Positions 7,631 to 14,832 of a stretch of DNA of 17,010 nucleotides are shown in pieces (within the stretch, counting starts at the first letter, position 1; each line of letters starts with the position of its first letter). The translations under genes were made by a program, and so were the position numbers. Source of the DNA: Kiritimatiellia bacterium (GTDB lineage: Bacteria > Verrucomicrobiota > Kiritimatiellia > RFP12 > UBA1067); NCBI GenBank assembly GCA_017412325.1, contig JAFPYE010000166.1, forward strand, positions 1-17,010, given 5' to 3'. The notes below the pieces were generated by a model. That model saw only the letters and a list, made by a program, of their open reading frames with translations. It did not search any database and had not been told where the DNA came from.

Positions 7631-7798
7631 CGTCCGCGCACTCCTTGTTTTATTAGTTCCAAAAAGACCCCAAGTCGCCGTAGCACAGAACCCCCGGAAC
7701 CCGTGTTCCCAAGTCGGGGCTTGCACCCCATTTCAAGATGTCGGTCGAAGAAATATCTGCTGAATCCGCGTGCGGCCCAGAGTCCACGTCGTCAAATC
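7631..7798. other. Intergenic gap with nested inverted repeat
   Basis: The 168-bp gap after pheT holds GGAAC-CCGT-GTTCC (7696-7709) enclosed by CCCC (7692-7695) and GGGG (7716-7719), plus a direct repeat CCCAAGTCG at 7669-7677 and 7708-7716. On the minus strand a T5 run occurs about 25 bp beyond the hairpin, so it is not a textbook terminator. The gap must hold the pheT 3' end and the promoter of the next operon, but no convincing -35/-10 pair is seen. No RNA gene or ORF is supported here. Confidence 0.4.
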
Positions 7799-10252
7799 TC
7801 AACTTTCCCTCACCTCGATGCCGGCGGTCGCCTTGAGGGCGTCGACGATGCGCCGGAATGTCGCGCCGACCTCTTCGTCGGTCAGCGTCCGTTCGGACGA
7901 GCGGAACTCGAGCGCGTAGGCGAGCGAGCGCCGTCCGTCTTTCAGGTCTTTCGACTTGAATATATCAAAGATTGCGACCTGGGTCAAGGTCTTGCCACCG
8001 TTTTGCCGGATGACCTTTTCGATCGCCGCGTTGGTCACGTCCTTCGCCGCGACGAGCGCGATGTCGCGCCGCACGAGCGGGAACTGCGGCGGCGCGCTGA
8101 CGCGGCCGACCTCGTCCACGTGCTTGAGAAGCGGCTTCAGCTCCAGCTCGCACAGCCCCATCTGCGTCGTCAGGCGGTAGGGATGGCGCAGTTTCGCCGA
8201 AATCGCGCCGAGAACGCCGATCGCGCGCCCGTTCAGCCGGACGGCCAGCGACGCGCCCTTCGCGAACGCCGGATGGTCCTCCGCGACAAACTCTACGCGG
8301 CCCGCGTGCAGCCGCGCGACGAGCTCCTCGACCGCGCCTTTCAGCCAGAGGACGGCCTCTTCCTCCGTCACCGCCGCGCGCCGCCGCAAGGGCTCGCGCC
8401 CGACCGGGCCGACGAACCCGAGCGCCAGCCGCTCCGCCTCCGCCGGCACGGGCTTCGCCCCGCCGCGGTTCGCCAAAGTGAACACCTTGCCGATCTCGAA
8501 GAGGAGCGCGCTTTCCAGCTGGTGCGCGGCGTTGCGGCCGAGGCTCCCCATCATCTGCGGCAGCAGCGAATCGCGCATCACCGCGTATTCCGCCGACACG
8601 GGATCGGGGATGACCAGCCGCTCGGCGGCCGTGCGCGTGTCAAAGTCGTCCAGTTCCTTCTTCGAGAGGAACGAATAGTGCATCGCCTCCGAAAAGCCGA
8701 GCGCCAGGCAGACGTCGCGCACGCGGCGCTTGGCCTGGAACGGCGCATCCGACAGCGGCGAGACCGACGGCGCGGACGGCATCGTGTCGGGGATGTTGTC
8801 GAGCCCGTAGACGCGCGCGATCTCCTCCACCAGATCCGCCTCCAGCGACAGGTCGTAGCGCCAGCTTGGAATGCCGAACGCGACCGACGCGAGCGCGGCA
8901 TACGGCCCCTTGGTGCGCGGCACGAGCCCCAGCGACTGGAGGATGAACACCATCGCGTCGTTGCCGACGGGGATGCCGATCAGCTTGCGCGCGCGCTCGA
9001 AGTCGAGCGTCACGTCCGCGTTGAGCGGCTGCGCGCGGAAGTCCGCGTCGATGACGCCCTTCGCGACTTTCGCGTTCCCGTACTTCTGCAGGAGGTGCGC
9101 CGCGCGGCGCGACGCGAAGTCCGCCAGGTCCTTGTCGACGCCGCGGATGTAGCGGTAGGCCGCCTCGCTCGCCAGTCCCAGCTTCGTCGCCGTGTACTTG
9201 GTCGACGTGCACTCGAAGAGCGCCGACTCCAGCATCACCGTCGTCGTGCCGGGCGCGATGCCCGAATCCTCGCCGCCCATCACGCCCGCGACCGCGTTGG
9301 GCCGCTCGGCGTCGCAGATGACGAGCATCGACGGGTCGAGACGGCGCATCACGCCGTCCAGCGTCTTCATCGTCTCGCCGTCCCGCGCATCGCGCACGAC
9401 GATCGTGCGGTCCTTCAGCTTCGTGTGGTCGAACGCGTGCAGCGGCTGGCCGAGTTCCAGCATCACGTAGTTCGTCACGTCCACCGCCAGCCCGAGCGAG
9501 CGGACGTCGCACAGCTCGAGCCGCTTCGCCATCAGCGCGGGGCTCGGCGCGTCCGGCGTCATCTCGGTGATGACGCGGGCCGTGTAGCGCGGGCACTTGG
9601 CCGTGTTCTCGACGACGACCTTGACTTCGCTTTCGACGGGCGTTTCGACCTCGGTGAAATCGACCGGCGGCAGCTTCAGCTCGCGGTGGAGGATCGCCGC
9701 GTACTCGCGCGCGATGCCGACGACGGAAAGCGCGTCGGGACGGTTCCACGTAATCTCGATGTCAAACACCGTCTCGGGCTTCTCGAGCTGCGCGATGTCG
9801 CGGACGAGCGCACCCGTCGGCGTGTCGGCGGGATACTCGATGATGCCCGCCGCGCCCTCGCCGATATGGAGTTCGCGTTCGGAGCAGCACATGCCGTTCG
9901 ACTCCACGCCGCGCAGCTTGCCCTTCTTGATCTTGAATTCGCCCTCCGGGATGAGCGCGCCGATCTTCGCGAACGCGGTCTTGATGCCCGTGCGCATGTT
10001 CGGCGCGCCGCAGACGACCTGGTACTCGGTCTGCCCGTCCGTCACCTTGCAGACTTTCAGGTGGTCGGAATTCGGATGCGGCACGGCCTCCAGCACTTCG
10101 ACGACGACGATCAGGTCCGACAGCGGCGAGCCGCCGACGGTTTCGATCGTCTCGACCTGCAAACCGGCGCGGGTCAGCTTCTCCGCAAGCTCCTTTGGGT
10201 CGATGTCGTCAACCTTGACGTATTCATTCAGCCAGCTGAGCGGCACTTTCAT
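7799..10252 (-). CDS. pheT: Phenylalanyl-tRNA synthetase beta subunit
   Basis: This 817-residue beta subunit of the heterotetrameric PheRS has the full domain order: N-terminal MKVPLSWLNEYV, an EMAP-type tRNA-binding domain (about 40-150, with HPNSDHLKVCKV and VVCGAPN), B3/B4 (about 220-390, editing region, VMGGEDS at 324-330), B5 (about 410-490), the catalytic-like core (500-690) and a C-terminal FDX-ACB anticodon-binding domain (about 722-813, FPLVRRDIALV). The family is usually 790-810 residues, so it is complete. It overlaps the upstream zinc-finger gene by 29 bp and has GAGGTG eight bases before the ATG. In many bacteria it follows pheS; pheS is absent here, so the alpha subunit must be encoded elsewhere. 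Confidence 0.97.
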   Translation of the reverse strand: MKVPLSWLNEYVKVDDIDPKELAEKLTRAGLQVETIETVGGSPLSDLIVVVEVLEAVPHPNSDHLKVCKVTDGQTEYQVVCGAPNMRTGIKTAFAKIGALIPEGEFKIKKGKLRGVESNGMCCSERELHIGEGAAGIIEYPADTPTGALVRDIAQLEKPETVFDIEITWNRPDALSVVGIAREYAAILHRELKLPPVDFTEVETPVESEVKVVVENTAKCPRYTARVITEMTPDAPSPALMAKRLELCDVRSLGLAVDVTNYVMLELGQPLHAFDHTKLKDRTIVVRDARDGETMKTLDGVMRRLDPSMLVICDAERPNAVAGVMGGEDSGIAPGTTTVMLESALFECTSTKYTATKLGLASEAAYRYIRGVDKDLADFASRRAAHLLQKYGNAKVAKGVIDADFRAQPLNADVTLDFERARKLIGIPVGNDAMVFILQSLGLVPRTKGPYAALASVAFGIPSWRYDLSLEADLVEEIARVYGLDNIPDTMPSAPSVSPLSDAPFQAKRRVRDVCLALGFSEAMHYSFLSKKELDDFDTRTAAERLVIPDPVSAEYAVMRDSLLPQMMGSLGRNAAHQLESALLFEIGKVFTLANRGGAKPVPAEAERLALGFVGPVGREPLRRRAAVTEEEAVLWLKGAVEELVARLHAGRVEFVAEDHPAFAKGASLAVRLNGRAIGVLGAISAKLRHPYRLTTQMGLCELELKPLLKHVDEVGRVSAPPQFPLVRRDIALVAAKDVTNAAIEKVIRQNGGKTLTQVAIFDIFKSKDLKDGRRSLAYALEFRSSERTLTDEEVGATFRRIVDALKATAGIEVRES

Positions 10253-11792
10253 CTTGCTTCACCTCTTCCTGCTTGATCTCTTCCTCGGCCTTCGGCGCTT
10301 CCACTTCGGGCTTCGGTTCCTCGACTGTCGGCGCTTCGACTTTCGGCGCTTCCGCCTCCGGCTTCGGTTCCTCGGCTGTCGGCTCTTCCGCCTTCGGCGC
10401 CTCCGCCTCTGGCTTCGGTTCCTCGGCTGTCGGCTCTTCGGCCTTCGGCGCCTCCGCCTCCGGCTTCGGCTCGTCCTTCTTAAGGGCCTTCTGCCACTGC
10501 GGGCCGTACTTCGGGAACTTCTCGACCGCCGAATAGACGCCGTTCGTGAACGCCACCACGTGCCCCGTCGACACGAGCCAGCCCAAGAGCTTCTCCGTCT
10601 CGGCGTCGGGCGCGATCACCGCCTTCGGCTGGCACGGATTCTCCGCGATGAACTTCGCCACCTTCGCGAGTTCGGGGATCGCGTGCTCGGCGTCGAACTC
10701 CTTGTAGTCGGTGTTCGTCACGAACTCGGGTCCGCGCGCGTCGTTGGCGCGGAAGAACTTGAGCTTGCGGTGGTGGAACGCGCCCCGGAGAGCAAAGCAC
10801 ATGTTGTAGGGCGCGCGCCGCTCCGCCTCCAGCGCGTCCTTCGCCGCCCACTGGAGCGGACGGACGGGGCTCTTCATCGCCATGTCGGCGGTGATCATCA
10901 AGTTCTTCGGCTGGTCGAGCATCGAGGGCAGGATCGTGCGGCGGAACTCCGCCTCCACCTGGTCGCGCGTCAGCGGCTCCGCACCCTCGGCGGCGCCCTT
11001 CTGCACGTAGACCGTCTTCTTCGTCGCGCCTTTGCGCCATTCCTCGATTGCCTCCGCGTCGCGCACCATCACGAGGCGCGAACGGTAGTCCGCCTCGCTC
11101 ATACCGGGATAGCGCGTGCGGATCATCTCCTTGACCGTCGCCGCAAACTCGTGGACGTTCGGCGGCCCCAGGAGCACGCCCGACAGCCCGCACTTCGCGA
11201 CGCAGTTGAAATTGCCCTTCGGCGGCTCGACCTCGATCTCCTTCGCCTCGTAGTAGTCGCCGAGGTGCGCGCTCAAGACGTGCTCCACCACGTCTTCCTG
11301 TCGCGTCGACGCAAACGAGCACGCCTTGCACTGGTGGAACGCCGCACCCGGGGCCGCGGCGCCGTCCGCGCCCTTCTTCGGCGCGATCTTCAGGAGGACC
11401 GACGAGGGATTGTCGAGGAAGAAGTAGGCCAAATCCTTCAGCTTGTAGGCGTGGTAGTCGCCCTGCAGCTTGCGGATGATGGTGCCGAGCGCCTTCGTCT
11501 CGGGCAGGATCTTCACCTCCACGTCCAGCGGCTTCGGGCGCTCGAACCGCGGCTTGTCGCCGAACCGGCGCGGCGCGGCGTTTTCGCCGCGCGGGGCGAA
11601 CGGCTTGCGCGGGCCGCGTTCGAACGGCTTGTCGCCGCGCGGCGCAAACGGCTTGCGCTCCGCGCGCGGGTAGGGCTCGCTCGCCGAGCGGGCCGCGTCC
11701 TTGCCGACGGTCACCTTGGCGTCCTTCTTCGCCCAGTCGGGCGTAAAGTCGAACGACCCCAGGTCCAAGAGAGGTGTATCTGCTGTGTCCAT
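10224..11792 (-). CDS. Unrecognised protein with C2H2 zinc finger and EPKP repeats
   Basis: This 522-residue cytosolic protein is not recognised as a named family. The N-terminus (42-88) is basic and repetitive: KPFAPRG occurs at 47-53 and 63-69 with DKPFERG between, resembling RNA-binding tails. Residues 155-176 fit a classical finger, C155-x2-C158-x12-H171-x4-H176. A second candidate (C197-x3-C201-x12-H214) lacks the last His. Residues about 215-430 form a mixed alpha/beta region (CFALRGAFHHRKLKFFRAND; LLGWLVSTGHVVAFTNGVYS looks like a winged-helix end). The tail (440-507) is four 17-residue acidic repeats. Translation starts at ATG 11792 with no Shine-Dalgarno site, just below an extended -10 box. 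It overlaps pheT. A nucleic-acid-binding role is inferred from the finger and basic tail only. Confidence 0.8.
   Translation of the reverse strand: MDTADTPLLDLGSFDFTPDWAKKDAKVTVGKDAARSASEPYPRAERKPFAPRGDKPFERGPRKPFAPRGENAAPRRFGDKPRFERPKPLDVEVKILPETKALGTIIRKLQGDYHAYKLKDLAYFFLDNPSSVLLKIAPKKGADGAAAPGAAFHQCKACSFASTRQEDVVEHVLSAHLGDYYEAKEIEVEPPKGNFNCVAKCGLSGVLLGPPNVHEFAATVKEMIRTRYPGMSEADYRSRLVMVRDAEAIEEWRKGATKKTVYVQKGAAEGAEPLTRDQVEAEFRRTILPSMLDQPKNLMITADMAMKSPVRPLQWAAKDALEAERRAPYNMCFALRGAFHHRKLKFFRANDARGPEFVTNTDYKEFDAEHAIPELAKVAKFIAENPCQPKAVIAPDAETEKLLGWLVSTGHVVAFTNGVYSAVEKFPKYGPQWQKALKKDEPKPEAEAPKAEEPTAEEPKPEAEAPKAEEPTAEEPKPEAEAPKVEAPTVEEPKPEVEAPKAEEEIKQEEVKQDESAAQLAE
10272..10475 (-). repeat. Four tandem 51-bp repeats in the zinc-finger gene
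   Basis: Four in-frame units of 17 residues with consensus EEPKPEAEAPKAEEPTA lie at 10475-10425, 10424-10374, 10373-10323 and 10322-10272. The first two are nearly identical (only D/E at the first residue); the last two have drifted (PKVEAPTV; PEVEAPKAEEEIK). Length is a multiple of three, so copy number could change without a frameshift. The unit is acidic and proline-rich, a probable flexible linker. Confidence 0.9.
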
Positions 11793-11800
11793 TAACGGGT

Positions 11801-11809
11801 ATTATACCA
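11801..11809 (-). promoter_or_regulatory. Extended -10 promoter of the zinc-finger/pheT operon, leaderless start
   Basis: On the minus strand TGGTATAAT (11809-11801) is a perfect -10 box with the extended TGn element. Only eight bases separate it from the ATG at 11792, so the expected start (near 11794) gives a leader of zero to about three bases. No Shine-Dalgarno site is possible. No good -35 is seen, as is usual with extended -10 promoters. Confidence 0.65.
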
Positions 11810-11840
11810 CAAATCGGCGCGCGGCAAAAGTGCCGCGCCC

Positions 11841-12308
11841 TCACGCGAGGAGCGCGACGGCGTGGACGGCGATGCCGACGCCCGCGCCGACAGCGTCCAT
11901 CTGCTCGTTCGTCTTGCCCTTCACGGACACCTGGCCGACGTCTACGCCCAGCAGCTGCGCCAGCCGCGCGCGGATCGCGTCGATGTGGGGCCGGAGCTTC
12001 GGCCGTTCGCAGATGACCGTCGCATCGACGTTGCCGATCCGGTAGCCCGCCGCCGCGATCTCCTCCACGACCGCCGCCAGGAGCTGCGCCGAATCCGCGT
12101 CCTTCCAGCGTGCGTCCGTATCGGGGAAGTGCGAGCCGATGTCGCCGCGCGCCGCCGCGCCGAGAAGCGCGTCGATGATCGCGTGGATCAGCACGTCCGC
12201 GTCGGAATGGCCCTTCAGCCCCGTCGCGCCCAGAATCGTCACGCCGCCGAGTACCAGCCGCCGCCCGTCTTCGAAGCGGTGCGAATCATAGCCACAGCCG
12301 ATTCTCAT
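11841..12308 (-). CDS. ispF: 2-C-methyl-D-erythritol 2,4-cyclodiphosphate synthase
   Basis: This 155-residue enzyme of the MEP isoprenoid pathway converts CDP-ME-2-phosphate to MEcPP with loss of CMP. It is recognised by GYDSHRF (D8 and H10, zinc ligands), KGHSDADVLIHAIIDALLG (H42, third zinc ligand), GDIGSHFPDTD and ERPKLRPH. The usual C-terminal GRGEG is GAGVG here (residues 141-145), so Arg142 and Glu144 of the E. coli enzyme are replaced by Ala and Val. Start and stop overlap aroE by four bases (ATGA), with GGAGG nine bases upstream in aroE. It ends the htpG operon. It acts as a homotrimer in the cytosol. It is full length and otherwise standard. Confidence 0.97.
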   Translation of the reverse strand: MRIGCGYDSHRFEDGRRLVLGGVTILGATGLKGHSDADVLIHAIIDALLGAAARGDIGSHFPDTDARWKDADSAQLLAAVVEEIAAAGYRIGNVDATVICERPKLRPHIDAIRARLAQLLGVDVGQVSVKGKTNEQMDAVGAGVGIAVHAVALLA

Positions 12309-13159
12309 CGCCGAATCGCCTCCAGCATCGCCGCACGGTCGGCCGCGACGCCCGTCCAGATTTCAAACGACTTCGCGCCCTGCCCGACAAGGAACTCCAG
12401 CCCGTCGGTCGCCGTCGCGCCCGCCTGCACAGCCGCCGCCGCCGTCGGCGGAAAGTCCTTCGTCGGCACGATGTCGAGGACGAACTGCCCGGGATGGAAG
12501 CAGGCGGGCGGCAGCGCGCTCGGCTCGCCCGGATGGAGCCCCATCGGCGTCGCGTTGACGACCAGGTCGGCCGCCGTCGCCGCCGCGCCCCAGACGGCCT
12601 TCTGCGCGTCGCTCGCCGTGCCGTCCAGCACGTCCAGCCCGCTCACCCGCGTGCCGAGGTTCAGCGCGTTCAGCTTGTCGACGAGCGCCGCCACCGCCGC
12701 ACCGCGCAGATCCGCGACCTTCAGTTCCGCCGCGCCCTCGTAGCAGGCGCAGGCCGCGAGCGCGCTCCCCGCGCCGCCGCAGCCGAGGATGACGACCTTC
12801 TTGCCCTTGAGGCCGAACCCGTGCGCGGCGAGCCCCGTCACGAACCCGATTACGTCGGTGTTGTAGCCCGAAATCGTCCCGTCCGCCTCGAACTTCAGCG
12901 TGTTGCACGCGCCGTAGCGCTTCACCGACTCGTCGGGATGGTCCAGGAGCGGAATGACCGCAATCTTGTGCGGCACGGTGACGTTCAAGCCCGCATACCC
13001 CTCGCGCTGCTTGGCGCGGACGAACGCTTCCAGTTCCTCCGGCGCGACGTCGAATTTCTCGTACGTCGCGTCAAAGCCGAGGGCCTTGAAATTCGCCGCG
13101 TGCATCGTCGGCGAGAGCGAGTGGGCAATCGGATGCCCGATGACGGCAAACTTTTTCAT
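12305..13159 (-). CDS. aroE: Shikimate dehydrogenase
   Basis: This 284-residue NADPH enzyme reduces 3-dehydroshikimate to shikimate. Motifs are the substrate-binding SLSPTMH (14-20), NVTVPHK (59-65, catalytic Lys65), NTLKFEADGTISGYNTD (86-102, with Asp102), the Rossmann loop GCGGAGSA (126-133) and NATPMGL. The numbering of Lys65 and Asp102 equals that of E. coli AroE. The longer open frame to 13429 is ignored because the real start (ATG 13159) overlaps the aroC-aroD stop as ATGA and begins the canonical MKKFAVIGHPIAHSLSP. Its substrate would be made by the dehydratase domain of the upstream fusion protein, so the pair supplies consecutive steps. It has no Shine-Dalgarno site of its own and should be translated by reinitiation. 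Confidence 0.96.
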   Translation of the reverse strand: MKKFAVIGHPIAHSLSPTMHAANFKALGFDATYEKFDVAPEELEAFVRAKQREGYAGLNVTVPHKIAVIPLLDHPDESVKRYGACNTLKFEADGTISGYNTDVIGFVTGLAAHGFGLKGKKVVILGCGGAGSALAACACYEGAAELKVADLRGAAVAALVDKLNALNLGTRVSGLDVLDGTASDAQKAVWGAAATAADLVVNATPMGLHPGEPSALPPACFHPGQFVLDIVPTKDFPPTAAAAVQAGATATDGLEFLVGQGAKSFEIWTGVAADRAAMLEAIRR

Positions 13160-14817
13160 GCTTGGCGAATGTTGTATTTTCTCACGAGATCGTAGGGCGT
13201 GACGTGGCCGATTTTCCCGAGTCCGCCGACCGAGGCATATGTTAGGAGCGACCCCGTGCGCGCCGCCTGCACGCGCGACGGGAGCCCCAATTCGCCCATC
13301 GCGCAGAGGATGCGCGGGAAGGAGCGGTCGCCCGCCGTTTCGGCGAAGAGCCGCTCGGCATCCGCCGCGCGGTGCGGCTGGAAGGCGATTTTCGGAATCT
13401 CGTCCGTCTCGCCCCGCAGCGCGCGGCACCGCGCCAGGATGTCGGGGACAGGCCCCGTGAAGTCGTGGAGCGAGCGGATGATCCGCACGCCCGCCGCGTG
13501 CGCGAGCGCCGTCAGTTCCGCATGCCGGAAGTCGTCTTCAAAATCGACGTAGGCAAAGCCGCGCGAGGAGAGGGCCGCCTTGAAGAACGCGATTCGTTCC
13601 GCCTCGGCGCCGTCGAAGTCGCCGCCGTCCACCGTGCGGCGGAACGTCAGGATCACCGGCACGGGCACCATCTGGGGAAATTCCGCCGCGCGCGCGCGCT
13701 CCGCCGCCGTCAGCTTGTCGACGCGCAGTTCCACGACGTCGGTGAAGTAGCGTTGCGACCGGAACTGCACCACGTCCTCCGCGAGCGTCGCGCCCGTCAG
13801 CGTCAGGCAGATGCGCGGCAAATTCGCCGCGTTCCCGATCAGCAAATCGGCGATGACAAACGACGCCACCGCCTCGACGACCGGCACCGCGCGCCGGACG
13901 ATGCACGGATCGTGCCGCCCCTTCATCGCGCAGACGGCGGGCTGCAGCGTCGCCAGGTCCACGCTCGGCTGCGGCCGGAAGATGGTCGGCGTCGGCCGGA
14001 GCGCGACGCGGAAGACGATCGGCATGCCGCTCGTCCGTCCACCGAGCACGCCGCCCTGGCGGTTGGTCGCGGTCCGGACCTCGCCGTCCACGACCGTGAA
14101 TGCGTCGTTGTATTCGCTGCCGGTGAGATGCGTCGCCGCGAAGCCGTCGCCGAATTCCACGCCCTTGACGCCGGGAATCGCGAAGACCGCCGCCGCAAGT
14201 TCGTTGTCCACCCCGCCGAAGACCGCGCCGCCCAGTCCCGCCGGGACGCCGCGGATCTCGCAGAGGATCGTGCCGCCGACGGAATCGCCCGCCGCGCGCG
14301 CCGCGCGGATTTCGCCGTCGGGGTCGTCGAAGTTGCCGTGGACCTGCTCGATCCGCGCCGCGACGGAAATGCCGCGTTGCGCGAGGAACTGCCGGCAGAT
14401 GCCGCCGACGGCGCAGAGCCCCGCCGTCAGCCGCCCCGAATTCTCGCCGCCGCCCGTCGGGATGAAGCCGCGCTCCACCCACTGCGGGAAATCGGCGTGG
14501 CCGGGCCGCGGGATCGTCCGCTCCGCGCCGTAGTCCTTTGGGCGCGTGTCCGTGTTGGCGATGAAACCGGCGATCGTCGTGCCGTCGGTCGTGCCGTCCG
14601 CGACGCCCGCGGTGAACACCACCTCGTCCGGCTCCCGGCGCGCCGTCGACAGGTCGTCGCGCCCGGGCGCGCGCCGTTCCATGAAGGCGCGGAGCGCGGC
14701 GCGGTCGATCGCGCAGCCCGCCGGAAAGTTCGCAAGTTCAAACTCCAGGCGCGGCGCGTGGGAGGCGCCGCGCACCCTCATCTTGAGGTAGTTGCCGAAC
14801 TGCGTGCAGGGATTCAT
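13156..14817 (-). CDS. aroC-aroD: Chorismate synthase / type I 3-dehydroquinate dehydratase fusion
   Basis: This 553-residue protein carries two shikimate-pathway enzymes. Residues 1 to about 328 are chorismate synthase: GASH (His20), RRAPGRDDLSTARREPDEV (48-66), PRPGHADF (103-110, His107), PTGGGENSGRLTA (120-132, the 'SGRLTA' variant of the family) and GRHDPCIVRRAVPVVEA (300-316). Residues 334-553 are a type I dehydratase: VELRVDKL (362-369), ILTFRRTVDGG (389-399), IIRSLHDF (446-453, catalytic His451), PKIAFQP (475-481, Schiff-base Lys476) and AMGELGLPSR (506-515). Both active sites look intact. The join is direct, with no obvious long linker. It follows htpG by 15 bp and overlaps aroE by four bases. 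The dehydratase product feeds AroE, while chorismate synthase acts at the pathway end. Confidence 0.93.
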   Translation of the reverse strand: MNPCTQFGNYLKMRVRGASHAPRLEFELANFPAGCAIDRAALRAFMERRAPGRDDLSTARREPDEVVFTAGVADGTTDGTTIAGFIANTDTRPKDYGAERTIPRPGHADFPQWVERGFIPTGGGENSGRLTAGLCAVGGICRQFLAQRGISVAARIEQVHGNFDDPDGEIRAARAAGDSVGGTILCEIRGVPAGLGGAVFGGVDNELAAAVFAIPGVKGVEFGDGFAATHLTGSEYNDAFTVVDGEVRTATNRQGGVLGGRTSGMPIVFRVALRPTPTIFRPQPSVDLATLQPAVCAMKGRHDPCIVRRAVPVVEAVASFVIADLLIGNAANLPRICLTLTGATLAEDVVQFRSQRYFTDVVELRVDKLTAAERARAAEFPQMVPVPVILTFRRTVDGGDFDGAEAERIAFFKAALSSRGFAYVDFEDDFRHAELTALAHAAGVRIIRSLHDFTGPVPDILARCRALRGETDEIPKIAFQPHRAADAERLFAETAGDRSFPRILCAMGELGLPSRVQAARTGSLLTYASVGGLGKIGHVTPYDLVRKYNIRQA

Positions 14818-14832
14818 CGCCGCCGTCGTCCG

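Noticed and set aside
7692..7719. Intrinsic terminator after pheT
   Set aside because: The nested stem is present but no T-run follows directly; the nearest T5 is about 25 bp away.
7079..10276. A 1065-codon open frame on the plus strand, antisense to pheT and its neighbour
   Set aside because: The product is a low-complexity Arg/Leu/Asp-rich string without motifs, as expected from the complementary strand of high-GC genes; pheT on the other strand is certain.
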